A model generated the notes under the pieces. That model did not search any database and was not told where the DNA came from. It saw nothing but the letters and a program-made list of their open reading frames with translations. 64,000 nucleotides of DNA. It comes from Nigrospora sphaerica (Eukaryota; Ascomycota; Sordariomycetes; Amphisphaeriales; Apiosporaceae). The stretch's first letter is position 1. Every line of letters begins with the position of its first letter. Both the position numbers and the translations under genes were made by a program. Below, piece by piece: positions 21,877 to 31,859 of the stretch. The stretch covers positions 3,224,001-3,288,000 of the forward strand of contig JAGVVL010000022.1 in assembly GCA_018287875.1 (NCBI GenBank), read 5' to 3'.

Positions 21877-23003
21877 TTAATAATGGCTATACCAGCCTCT
21901 TGCGCGAAGTACCGCTGCTATACGCCGTGGGATTGACTTTAATAGCTTTAAAATGAGGCCGTGATCTAGCTCACTCCACGCCAACTCGATTATCTCCCTC
22001 GCATACGCGTAATCGTTTATGTTATCTTTCAGATATTGAAAACGAGGCTCGATTTCATATATCTTAAGCTTTAGGGCCCTCCAGACTTGCTCAATAGGGT
22101 TGAGGTCGGGGCTATGAGCAGGCCACTTAATCGTCCAAATGCCCTTACTTTCGAGGAAGTCCCGGACCGCATGCGAGCGATGTATACGCGCATTATCTTG
22201 CATGAAGAGGTCTCCAGCCTCATATAGAGGCACGAGTCCTTCCTCTAGGACCTCCATATAGCGGGTAGAGGTGAAGCCCTTACGTGCAGAGTCCGGATCA
22301 CCCTCACAGAAAATGAGGGGGACATCCCAGACTCGTCATCCCTCTGCCACACCATACCCCATACCATAAGGCTGATACGAGGCCTTGAGTGTGGCAGAGG
22401 GTTCACGAGGTCCTCACGGAAGCGCTCGCGCGCGTACCGGAACACCCATTCGCCAGGTTTAGAGGGTTCGTTTTGAATCGTGCATTTGTCGGAGAAGAGG
22501 CATCGCATAAGCAGCTCTTGAGCGTCTTTAGAGGACCACTCACGGCAGAAACGAAGCCTCTGTATAGCGTCTTCTTTAGTGAGGAGAATACGCTTCGCAG
22601 CGCGCCAGTGGCCGATATGTCTCTTACGAAGAGCGCGCTTCGCCGTCCTTGCAGAGAAGGTCCTAAGTGGAGGGTCGAAGAGAGCGTCTCTCTCGACGCA
22701 GATCTCTTTCCACGTGGCGCGCGGCTTCCTCCGTATTAATTGAAATACGTAACGCTCTTGTCGAGAGGTTAACCTACGCGGTCGACCACTTCTTTTCTTA
22801 GGTTTTGTTGTTTCCCGTTGAGTGACGCGCCTCACAAGGTTGGTGATAGTTTCGCGTCGACGCGTTCCGAAGGCCTTTGCAATGGCACTATGCGGTTGAC
22901 CGCATATAGCGAAAGCTACAATAGCCGCGACAGCCTCAGGGCTAAACTGTCCGTTAGGCTTGCGCTCTGCGGTTAAAATGCGACCAAATTCGTGCATATC
23001 CAT
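21877..23003 (-). pseudogene. Tc1 transposase, frameshifted
   Basis: The minus-strand gene starts at ATG 23003 and ends at the stop at 21877. The N-terminal part has a helix-turn-helix region (QFSPEAVAAIVAF..., then FGTRRRETITNLVRR) and a GRPRRLTSRQ linker. The catalytic domain has SDKCTIQ (first Asp), MQDNARIH (second Asp) and DLNPIEQVW (Glu). The reading frame changes at a run of five C (coding strand; G at 22317-22321). Upstream sequence runs in one frame to a stop at 22245, while the rest, including two of three catalytic residues, is in another frame that is already open across the C run. A one-base loss in the C run is the simplest explanation. The product would be truncated before the second catalytic Asp, so this copy should be inactive. 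Confidence 0.9.
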
Positions 23004-23083
23004 GGCTAATTAAGCGAGTTATGGGCAGATGAAGAGATAGGGTGGTTATGTTGATGTCGTGAAGTTGGCACGAGGGGGGTGGC

Positions 23084-23111
23084 CTGTGCGCAGACTTTTG
23101 TCCAGTGATTT
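23084..23111 (-). repeat. Right terminal inverted repeat of the Tc1 element
   Basis: Reads AAATCACTGG at its outer end on the minus strand and shares the perfect 17-bp inner block with the left repeat. It is followed by the TA duplication at 23112-23113. Confidence 0.93.
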
Positions 23112-23113
23112 TA

Positions 23114-23684
23114 CCTAGGTAGCCAGCCGAGGCTTTTGAGGGTTCTGAACTTGTCTACTCATGATGCAGACGAGACGAACTGAGCTCGGACAGTCACTTA
23201 CTCCAGACTATAGGTATTTGTGAAAAGGTGCAGGCAACGGTATGAGGCATTTCGCTCCCTCTTTTGACACCACTTTGTGTCCGACGGGAGATGTGCACAC
23301 CCGTATCAAAGGGACGTAGCACTAGCGGTCGTTGTAAATACCCCTCTTTCAGAAGCCACGATGGATCTAATCCAGTAATCAAAGGTCCCTCGTCTGTTGA
23401 TATTCGCATCCGGTATTCCACTTCGTCACAACTCCGCTGAACTATGCCCGAGAAGAGCGGTGGTGGGGATGCGCCACGGAATGTGTACATACGTCATGCG
23501 CTCAGGCCATTTTTGCTGGGGCTTCCGTAGGACCCGCCTTAGCTTGGATGATGTCGATAACCAGCCAAGTCAATTGAAGAGCTCTTCCATTTCGACTTCA
23601 GCGACAGCTTCGGCGAATCTCTCTTCTGTTCCCTCCCATTGATACCCACGAACCGTTCCGCCACCCCTCTCTAATACCGCCACA
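23114..23684. other. Upstream region of MCR1, no firm gene
   Basis: This 570-bp stretch joins the transposon to the MCR1 start and should contain the MCR1 promoter. A 98-codon ATG frame on the minus strand (23490-23194) is open and of mixed composition, but I recognise no domain and no splice partner. A CT-rich stretch precedes the MCR1 ATG. Confidence 0.4.
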
Positions 23685-24837
23685 ATGTTTGCCCGAGCAG
23701 CCTTCCGTGCGGCCCAGCCGTTAAAACGCGTAAGTCAGCAAGCCAGAGCTTGCGGGGGTTCCGTCGACTCGCGCGCTTTCCGACTCTACTGCTGCTGACA
23801 GTTGAAACACAGAACCTCATCTCGCGATCGTATGCCACCGAGCCGGCCAAGGGCGGTTCCAACGCCCTTCTTTACGCCGCCGGAGCTGTTGCCGTCGGTG
23901 GAGCTGGCTACTACTTCACGGCGACACCCTCGGGCAAGCGCACCGCTGAGAAGGCTGAGGGCGAGGTGGCCAAGGCTGCTGGCACCCCTAAGGCCGCCTT
24001 CACCGGAGGCGACCAGGGCTTCCTGTCCCTGGTGCTCGAGGAGGTTGAGGATGTTACCCACAACACCAAGCGCTTCCGCTTCAAGCTTCCCGAGGCCGAC
24101 ATGGTTTCGGGCATGCAGGCCGCCAGTGCTCTCCTGACCAAGTACAAGTACGAGGACATGGAGAAGCCCGTCATTCGTCCCTACACTCCCACGAGCGACG
24201 ATGGTATGTCCACACTATAGCACGACGCGGATAGCCGGCGACGCCCGGGCTGACACAGAGATCACCAGATGCCACTGGCTACATCGACCTTGTCATCAAG
24301 CGCTACCCCAACGGCCCCATGTCGACACACCTTCACAACATGACACCCGGTCAGCGTCTTGACATCAAGGGCCCCATTGTCAAGTACCGCTGGGAGCCCA
24401 ACAAGCACGACCACATTGCCCTGATTGCCGGCGGTACCGGCATCACCCCCATGCACCAGCTGTGCCGCGCCATCTTCAAGAACCCCGAGGACAAGACCAA
24501 GGTCACGCTTGTTTACGGAAACGTGTCGGAGAAAGACATCATTCTGAAGCAGGAGCTCGCGGAGCTCGAGAACACATACCCCCAGCGCTTCCGCGCCTTC
24601 TACGTCCTGGACAACCCGCCCAAGGACTGGATCGGCAACAAGGGCTTCATCGACAAGGAGCTCCTTAAAACGGTTCTGCCCGAGCCCAAGGAGGAGAACA
24701 TCAAGGTCTTCATCTGCGGCCCCCCTGGTATGTACAAGGCCATTTCGGGAACGAAGAAGAGCCCGTCCGACCAGGGCGAGCTATCTGGTATCCTCAAGGA
24801 GCTGGGCTACACCAAGGAGCAGGTCTTCAAGTTTTAA
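23685..24837 (+). CDS. Mitochondrial NADH-cytochrome b5 reductase
   Basis: Three exons, 23685-23729, 23813-24203 and 24269-24837, give 334 residues. Introns of 83 and 65 nt have GTAAGT and GTATGT donors. The enzyme moves electrons from NADH through FAD to cytochrome b5. The N-terminus is a basic, Ala/Arg-rich mitochondrial presequence, followed by a membrane helix (about 33-52), as in yeast Mcr1. That protein occurs as an outer-membrane form and an intermembrane-space form. The FAD domain has RPYT (137-140) and a conserved GQRLDIKGP turn. The NADH domain has GGTGITPM (200-207) and CGPPG (295-299), and the protein ends FKF. Length matches the family. It is divergent from the PAF-AH gene, with the Tc1 element ending about 570 bp upstream of its start codon. 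Confidence 0.97.
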
Positions 24838-26060
24838 GGATTTCTACCGGTCCACTAGATCTTTTTAGAGACTGAGAAACAGTCACGACTGTATGTGTAA
24901 TGCAAGCGTTCAAGCTCCCCTATCGGTTGTAAATGGGCACGATCAAGCCAGTCCACTGTTAAGTTCACCGACCGCGACACAAGTGAGGGCATACGTGATA
25001 ACCCTGCTGTACGCTGGCCTTTTTGTAGCCATCCATTGTAGCGAGAACGAAGTACAAGAGTCAGCGACTGATGTTCGCCGTGTAGGACTTTGCCTCGGGA
25101 GTACCTAGTATAGATATCTCCGGATTCATTCGATCGTTGACGGCTGTTGCAGAACCCCGCGCCCGATTAAGTGTCCGGTCGCTTGGTCCGACAAGTGAAT
25201 GTGGGCTGCAGGTAGGTTGCGACTACGAGGCAGACGCCGAGTAACGAAGGTGAGTATGGTACCTACAGCAAGTTTCTATACCTCCAATAGGGCGTGTCTT
25301 TCGTGATACAAGGAACCCGGCTCCTGCACACCTGGGGATAAGGGGGTGGGGAGGGCAGGCTGAGAAGTATGGACGGTCCCGATTTCCGCGCGATCGGTGA
25401 CGCTATCGGCTGCACAGGAAATAGAAAAGTCGGGGCTGGGCCAGATCTCGGTGACGGGAGGCCGACAAGGGTTTTCCCCCTTGTTTGACGGGCCACGGGT
25501 TTGCCCGCTTCCCGGACATTATTCTGCGCAAGGCGATGACCGGCGACAGTCCTATTTCACCATTCCGTCATAGGCCGACGTGGGCTGGGGAAGGCCGGCC
25601 GAAGCGAACAAGTACTGATGTCGGATCTCCAGGAACAGACCTTTAGTATCCTGATCCGGTCCAGGGCAATGGAACCAGCGGGGGACCATTTATTTGACTG
25701 ACATCTTGGTGGGGGGATTGATGCACATCCCTGTTCGTGACCCATGTTACCATCCAGGTCTTCAGTGTACAGCCCTGGCCCGCCCCGTTCAGCCCTCTAA
25801 AATGGGGCGATTGTAAAGGCGGGGAGCCGAGAAGACGTTTACACACGTCGTACTAGCTAAGCCGCCCGAACGATGGCTGGCCTGCTGGTCTGAATTGACT
25901 CATTCGACTAATTACTTCTTTCTTTACTCTAGTTCATACAATTACATACCTACGTCTACTCGGGCCACCTATAGCTTAGGTAGAGGGCCGAGACACTCGG
26001 GAAAAGGGTTCCCCTCACGCAGTCCCTTCTCCTTCAGCCCGCTCCCCCACCATCGCTGCT
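24838..26060. other. Intergenic region, no gene seen
   Basis: The 1.2-kb gap between MCR1 and the J-protein gene holds no supported coding region. The last 60 bases before the J-protein ATG are pyrimidine-rich, resembling a fungal leader. Confidence 0.45.
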
Positions 26061-28652
26061 ATGAGCTCGAGGGACCGAGACAACTTACATCGCTCGCGGC
26101 GGCCCCGTACGCACGAGGAGTCGGCGTCGCGGACCGACTCGGGGCGCCGGCATCGCACGTACGAGGAGCCGGCGCCGCGGAGCGACTCGGCGCGCCAGCA
26201 CCGCACGTACGAAGAGTCGACGTCGCGGGCCGACTCGGCGCGCCAGCACCGCACACACGAGGAGGCGGCGTCGCGGGCCGATTCGGGGCGTCAGCACCGC
26301 GCACACGAGGAGGCGGCCTCGCGACACTCGGGGCGCCGCTCGGGCACCCATCAACCCGACGGGCTTCTGCACCCGAGCCACGGCTCGCGCAGCGTCCGCT
26401 CCCAGGCCTCGCGCGTCTCGCTCGGCGACCACTTCGCCACCACGCGCTCCGAGATCCAGTTCGACTTTGACGATGAGTCGTCCATGCACTCGCGCGCCGC
26501 CTCGGTCGCCTACGGCGACGAGGACGACGAGGATTACGATGACTACCTGCCCGAGGAAATCGTCGCGGCCGAGAGCGACATCGACGCCTTGCGCGAAGTC
26601 GTGCGCACGCGCAACTTCTACGACCTGTTGTGCATCACGCCCGACGCCCCCGAGGATGAGGTAAGAGAGGCCTACTACCGGTCTTTCGTCATGTTCCACC
26701 CCGAAGCCCACTCGGCCAAGGTGCAGCAGGTCGCCCACGTGTACTGGTCTGCCGTCCAGGAAGCCTTCGAGACCCTTGTTGACTCCCGCAAACGCTTTCT
26801 CTATGACATGGAAGTGGCCGATCGGCTGGGTTCCCCCCCGAGTCCCGCACGTCCCGGCATTCTCCCTGTCGGGCGTCACGGCTACGCCCAGCGTCACCTG
26901 CTGCGGGGCGTCGATGGCGGTGATGGTGATTTCGATCTCGGGATACGATTCGATCTTGAAGGCACGGTGCGGAAGGTGAAGTCGGGATTGCGGCCACAGG
27001 ATTCCATGCCCGCGCCCATCGACTTTCTTATCAGCAAGTCAGTCTCGGTTCCTTTGAGCTCCCTGAGAGTGCCGTTGCGCCGGGTGGGAATCCGGCCCGC
27101 CAAGGCGTACGGTTCCAGCAGAGACCTCGAACTCGAGGACGAGGACCGGTGCCCGACGACCCAACTGGAGATTACCGGGTCCCTTTACGGCTTGCTGCAA
27201 GACATCGTCGGCATTCCCTCCAACGCCCTCGCCGATTCGTACCAGCCGACCCTGCCTCCCTACACGCCGATCAGTAAGCTCACCAAGTTGCGCAACGGCC
27301 AGTTCCAGCCCATCATTAACATCCGGGTCCGCCACCTCCTCCGTTCCTCCACAGGATCGTGGGGGGATACTGCCGTTGATGCTGAAACGGATGTCTTTCC
27401 GATTCCCACCATCGGCTGTGGGGTGACGAAGCGTCTGGCTTTGCCCTATGACCAAGAACCCTGCACTTTCCGGCTCGCTGCCAAGGCGCCCCTGTTGGAT
27501 AAGGGCCCACCGAGAATCGAGGCCATCCTACAGCGAGGGACCAAAGATGGTGTGCTCTTGTGTAGGGTTGAAAGCGGCGACTGGACCCGGCTGCCCGGCA
27601 AGTCGTGGAAGTCCTTCACCCAGCTCTTCAACGTCAACGAAAAATTCCTTGGCTTGATGTTCCCCATGCGCCAGTCCCCGAGGATGGAGCTGTCCTACAG
27701 GACGGGCCACAGCCCCCACGATTACACTGTTTGCGTGCCGGGCCGAGAGGTCGGGCTTTGTCTCCGCGAGCTGGAGCCCGAGGTGGATGACAAAAGGCTC
27801 GGTAGCTGGAGCGTTTCCACCGTCGCCGAGCCAGGCTGCCTCGGGACCTCCACGACCTTTTCCTTGAACGTGCAGGCGGTGATCAACCGCGCGCTGGGGT
27901 CGGTGAGGAGGCTCTTTGGCGCGTCCAACGCACCGCCGTCCGAGGCGGGCCGCGGCGTCCGCATCGAGACGGGCGCATCCTGGTCCTCGCTTTGGGACAG
28001 CATGGTGTCTCTGCGCTGCCTGCGGAGCGTTGGGCGCTTCTCGACCTTTGGCCTGGAGGTTGGCGTTACGCCTCTTAACCTCCACCTGTCGCTCTACTGG
28101 TCCCGCCTGGGCCAGAGCATCCGGGTGCCTTTCTTGGTGTGCTCCGAGTCCCTCGTCGGCCACCGGGCCCTGTTCTGGTCCCTCCTCTTGCCGTTGGCGA
28201 CTTTTGCCGCCTGGGACGTGGTCAAGGCGCAGCGGCTCAGCAACGCCAGGCGACGGCAAGAGGGCCGACGCCGCGCCATGTGCCGCCTCCAGCGCCTCGA
28301 GGCGGACGAGGTCACGTTCCTGCTGGTGGAGAACGTGCAGAAGAGACAGGGACTCGAGCGCGCCAACGGCGGCTTGGTCATCCTGAGCGCCAAGTACGGC
28401 GTCAAGGCCTCGGATGCTAGCAACGCGTGGGGCGCCGCCGAGGTCGCCGACGCCACCCTAGCCGTCGCGGCGCTCGTCAAAGACTCACGGCTGCGCATCC
28501 CCGCCCGCGTGTCCAAGAGCAACCTCGTGGGCTTCTGGGACCCGGACCCGTCTGCCCTCAAGGTCCTCCACATAAGGTACCTCTACCAGGGTGCCGAGTA
28601 CACGGTGGAAGTGGGCGAATATGATGAGCTCCGGCTTCCGCGCGGTGTTTAG
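26061..28652 (+). CDS. DNAJC11-like J-domain protein with HPE in place of HPD
   Basis: Single exon, 863 residues. The layout fits the DNAJC11 family: a J domain (about 185-250; NFYDLL start, YDM end), a long beta-rich middle, a hydrophobic stretch (about 700-717) and a C-terminal DUF3395 domain with GLVILSAKYGV, VKDSRLRIP and LVGFWDP blocks. Human DNAJC11 is a mitochondrial outer-membrane protein associated with the MICOS complex, so a mitochondrial role is likely here. The J-domain tripeptide is His213-Pro214-Glu215 rather than His-Pro-Asp, which normally is needed to stimulate Hsp70. Ahead of the J domain lie five copies of a 16-residue Arg/Glu/Ser repeat and an acidic segment (EDDEDYDDYLPEE). 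No intron is needed. Confidence 0.88.
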   Translation: MSSRDRDNLHRSRRPRTHEESASRTDSGRRHRTYEEPAPRSDSARQHRTYEESTSRADSARQHRTHEEAASRADSGRQHRAHEEAASRHSGRRSGTHQPDGLLHPSHGSRSVRSQASRVSLGDHFATTRSEIQFDFDDESSMHSRAASVAYGDEDDEDYDDYLPEEIVAAESDIDALREVVRTRNFYDLLCITPDAPEDEVREAYYRSFVMFHPEAHSAKVQQVAHVYWSAVQEAFETLVDSRKRFLYDMEVADRLGSPPSPARPGILPVGRHGYAQRHLLRGVDGGDGDFDLGIRFDLEGTVRKVKSGLRPQDSMPAPIDFLISKSVSVPLSSLRVPLRRVGIRPAKAYGSSRDLELEDEDRCPTTQLEITGSLYGLLQDIVGIPSNALADSYQPTLPPYTPISKLTKLRNGQFQPIINIRVRHLLRSSTGSWGDTAVDAETDVFPIPTIGCGVTKRLALPYDQEPCTFRLAAKAPLLDKGPPRIEAILQRGTKDGVLLCRVESGDWTRLPGKSWKSFTQLFNVNEKFLGLMFPMRQSPRMELSYRTGHSPHDYTVCVPGREVGLCLRELEPEVDDKRLGSWSVSTVAEPGCLGTSTTFSLNVQAVINRALGSVRRLFGASNAPPSEAGRGVRIETGASWSSLWDSMVSLRCLRSVGRFSTFGLEVGVTPLNLHLSLYWSRLGQSIRVPFLVCSESLVGHRALFWSLLLPLATFAAWDVVKAQRLSNARRRQEGRRRAMCRLQRLEADEVTFLLVENVQKRQGLERANGGLVILSAKYGVKASDASNAWGAAEVADATLAVAALVKDSRLRIPARVSKSNLVGFWDPDPSALKVLHIRYLYQGAEYTVEVGEYDELRLPRGV
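26106..26340 (+). repeat. 48-bp coding tandem repeat in the J-protein N-terminus
   Basis: Four full and one shortened copy of a 48-bp unit encode 16-residue repeats of the form R-T-H/Y-E-E-x-x-x-R-x-D-S-x-R-x-H, from about residue 16 to 93. Copies have diverged slightly at protein and DNA level. Confidence 0.9.
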
Positions 28653-29247
28653 GGGACCGCAGGAGCAATGCATCCGTCGCATGATATATGATGGCCATGT
28701 CTTCTCACGAAAAGCAAAAAGAACCGCAGAGCTGTAATTCCTGCCGGTAGACCTACGAAAAGCAATATACCTCCTGTTCATCATGTTCACCGATCCGCCA
28801 AGCATCCCCTTGTCAGTGCTACATGTTTTATGGACCATTTCTGCATAAGTGAGGAAGCGTAGGAATCAACCTGATATCTTAGGAGAGGCCTTTGCCTCAT
28901 CCAATGGGTAAACGAGTGACTGCGACTAATGAATGAATGCGCACTGGGAACGATAGAACACAAGCTCCCGTAGCGCCGAAACCCCATGAACGACTGCCCC
29001 CTTCCCATGGGCCACCCCCTTAAAATCCATCAGACCCCCGCTGACCTAGAGTTTGCCCAGCATCTCCAAGAAACAGAACAATCCGAAAGACGGAACGCCT
29101 TTGCGCCCAAAACCAGCTTAACTTTTTAACGCCTTGCCCCCATCCTGTGGTTCACCCGTCATGAGACGCCGCAGGCGTCCCTTTCGGCACTAACCCCGCC
29201 CCTCGTCCCGCGCACCGTGCTTGGGTGCACACACCCCCTAACTTCCC
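28653..29247. other. Convergent gap between J-protein and hydrophobin genes
   Basis: About 600 bases between two stop codons hold both 3' ends. No coding signal, RNA gene or repeat was recognised. Confidence 0.5.
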
Positions 29248-30230
29248 CTATTTGGAATCCTTCAGCGGGTCGGTGCAGACCACACCAACCGGCAGGGAGA
29301 GCAGCGTGGTGGCGCAGCACTTGGCCGCGGACCCCGCGGCCGCGCACTCCTTTTGCAGATCCTCGGCGCTCTGCTTCTTGTTGGAAGCTATAGGGGTTGG
29401 GGGGGTTTTCCCCGTAGGTCAGTCGTGACTCTCGTCGAAAGCGCACCGCCCGGGCGCGTTGACCCGAGGAGGGGTAAAGCAAAGGGGGGAGGGGGCCGAA
29501 ACTTACAGGGCTTGCACGTGGCGCCGGCGACTCCCAGCAGCGTTATCTCGCAGCACATGGGCACCGAGGTGCCGCAGGCCTTGCTCTTGTCCTTATCGCC
29601 GCCGGCCGGGCCGGCGCTCGGGGCCGGGCCCAGGGAGTAGCCCGGAGGAGTCGGGGTCGGGCGGGCCTGCGAGTATCCCTCCGGGAGCGGCAGGGTGTGG
29701 AACAGCGGCGTCGTCGGCCGGCCCTGGCTGTACGCGGCGGGGATCGTCGTCGTGCGGTACGGCGCCGTCGTCGCCGGGCTCGAGGGGGTCGCGGGGGGCA
29801 GGGCGACGGTCGTCGTCGTCGTCGTCGTGCGCGTCGTCGTGGGGCCCGCCCGGGTGATGGTGCGCGTCGTCGTCGTATAGGCCGGGACGGTTGTGCGCGT
29901 CGTCGTCGTGTAGGCCTGGGTGACGGTGCGCGTCGTGGTGACGTACGCCGGGATGCTCGTGCGCGTCACCGGGTACGCCTCCCCTTGGGCGGCCGGGGAC
30001 GACGGGGGCTGCGCCGGGTAGCCGGGGTGGGGCAACGGGTTCAGAGGGTAGCCGGCGAGGTGGGGCAACGGGCTTAGGGGGTAGCCGGCGGCCGGCGGTG
30101 CCGGCGCCGTGGCGTAGGAGGGTTCCCGCCGACGCACATCGCGCTCAGCGGCGCCCCTCCGGTGGGGGTAGCCCGGGGCGGCGATGGCCAGGGACGCCAG
30201 GACGGCGGTGAGCACGACTTTGGACTGCAT
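29248..30230 (-). CDS. Hydrophobin with long Pro/Thr-rich stalk
   Basis: Two exons, 30230-29507 and 29387-29248, give 287 residues. The 119-nt intron (GTAAGT...CTATAG) falls one residue after the K-P that follows the fourth cysteine, and splicing is required for the second half of the hydrophobin. A signal peptide (about 1-18) is followed by a dibasic site (DVRR, 31-34), a GYP-rich segment, and Thr-rich repeats (AYTTTTRT-like, about 92-165). Only the last 70 residues are hydrophobin: Cys219, 226-227, 239, 256, 265-266 and 279. Spacings are 6, 11, 16, 8 and 12; the central three match class II, while the first loop is short and the last long. Class II hydrophobins coat hyphae and spores and act at air-water interfaces. 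The stalk probably carries O-mannose and could tether the module to the wall. It is convergent with the J-protein gene. Confidence 0.87.
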
Positions 30231-31859
30231 GTTGGGAAACGAGCCGAAGGAAGCTACGGAGGCTGGAGGGTGGAGTGGGCAAGGGATGGGGCAGGGGGAG
30301 GTTGGTGGATGTGCTTGCTGGAGATGGGTGTTCGAAGGGCATCAACCACAATGTCACGACATCGCTTCCCTTATATTCTTTTGAATAACTACGATGAGTC
30401 CGGTCCGGTAAGCCAGAAACGTGCCCCCTTCCCCCCTTCACGAAGAGGAGAGCCGCCATCGCGATGTTCTCTCGCCCCGGGCGCTGAGACTCTTTGCCAT
30501 TGGGATCGGCGGGCAACTTGAGCCTGGCGTTGTGTTCACCACACTCGCCGAGGTTGTGGGCGAGAAAGACGCTTCGCCGTCCCGGAGCGCCTCTGTCGGG
30601 CCCAGTGGAGCACCGCAACAGCGCAAAGCCATGGGCGGTTGCCAGACCAGCGCTGGCCCTTCGCCTCTTCGCCCGTGTCCAGCCGTAGGCAGGCCGACGC
30701 GGTGAAACCTTCCACTTTCCGCGCCGAGGGGTAACGAGATTACCCACGATCGTTTTCCCGTCTTCTCCTGACGGGGGCCCCAAGACCGAACCGACACCCC
30801 GGCTGAAAAGCAAGAAGGAGGGGTCCAGTGAGCTCAGGGGCCGTCGGCCAAGTTCCCGTCGCCGAAGCCTCGGCAGCGTGGGGGATACTGCCGCTATTGT
30901 TGCTTTTTTCTTTTTTCCTTTTTTGGTCGTCCGTCGAAGTCCCTGTCGGCTGCCGCGCGACGGTTGGCGCTCAGACAACGACTGATCGTCCCAGATAGTC
31001 TTGCAGACGAGGCAAAATCGCCCACATCTCCCGCTCACCTCTTCTTGTGGAGTGGCTGTATCGCCAGATCTTGCTGGCGATAGGTGCGACCTGACAGCTC
31101 CGGATGCTCGGCTCCCATGGTAGAGAGGTTTTCTACTTGCCATTCAGCCCGAGTATGTGTCTCCTCGGAGTGTAGGTACGTCCTTAGGGTGTGGCTTGTA
31201 CTAACCCTGCTCCTACTGAGTGAGAAGGGCAGTTCCCCTATCTTCCGGGACATCCTAGGGGGGCACTATTGCTTCCACATGGCGCGGAGGGATCTAGAGA
31301 CAGCAAACTGGCTGTATGGACTGACAATCAATGTGGCAGTACTAGCTGGCCCCACCACATTGGGCATGGATACGCCAGTCGAGTGCTCCGCGATGGGAAC
31401 TTGAGGATAACGAGGGAGGAGGCACTGCAGAAGATTGGACCGGGAGTTCTGGGAGATAGCAATGGAAATTCTGCTTCTGTTTTTCTTTCCTCGTTAGACT
31501 TCCTTCGGTTTCCTTTCCTAGCTCCCCGGACGACGAGGTGAGTGGAAAGACAGGCGAAGCAGAGATACGTCCAGTCAAGACAGGCCTTGGGGCCGTCCAG
31601 CTCTAGGGCCTATGAGGTGTGCAGTCGACGCCCGCTTCCAGCCTACCTAATCGTCACAAGAAGCGACAGCTCGGACTATACAGGAATCCACTGGGGGCTC
31701 CGTGATGGCATCTGTTGGTCGCAGCCGATACGGCCGTGGAATGCATACAATGAAACAGCCAACATGGTCTTTTTTCGACCGTTGAGGTAATGTTGGAAGG
31801 TCAAATACTATCCTTAGTAATTCACCGGCGAGTAAAAAACCAGGTACAGCCCGACTTAA
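30231..31859. other. Hydrophobin upstream region, no gene seen
   Basis: About 1.6 kb upstream of the leftward hydrophobin holds its promoter. Open frames on both strands lack domains or consistent splicing. A T-rich run (about 30899-30925) is present. Confidence 0.4.
30370..30375 (-). promoter_or_regulatory. Possible TATA element of the hydrophobin gene
   Basis: On the minus strand the sequence reads TATAAG about 140 bp upstream of the start codon. A TATA element is plausible for a strongly expressed, regulated surface-protein gene. The assignment rests only on position and sequence. Confidence 0.4.

Larger units (their letters stand above)
21732..23111 (-). mobile_element. Tc1/mariner (IS630-Tc1) transposon, complete ends
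   Basis: A 1380-bp element is bounded by TA on both sides (21730-21731 and 23112-23113), the hallmark Tc1/mariner target duplication. Ends are 28-bp inverted repeats matching at 25 positions, with a perfect inner CAAAAGTCTGCGCACAG. One transposase gene on the minus strand fills it. The DDE motif has 34 residues between the second Asp and the Glu (DD34E), typical of Tc1. Coding sequence shows little of the C-to-T decay expected from repeat-induced point mutation. Intact ends with a single coding frameshift suggest recent insertion, and the copy could still be mobilised by a transposase made elsewhere. Confidence 0.95.

Noticed and set aside
27528..28259. 243-codon minus frame within the J-protein gene
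   Set aside because: Antisense of the conserved DNAJC11-like coding sequence.
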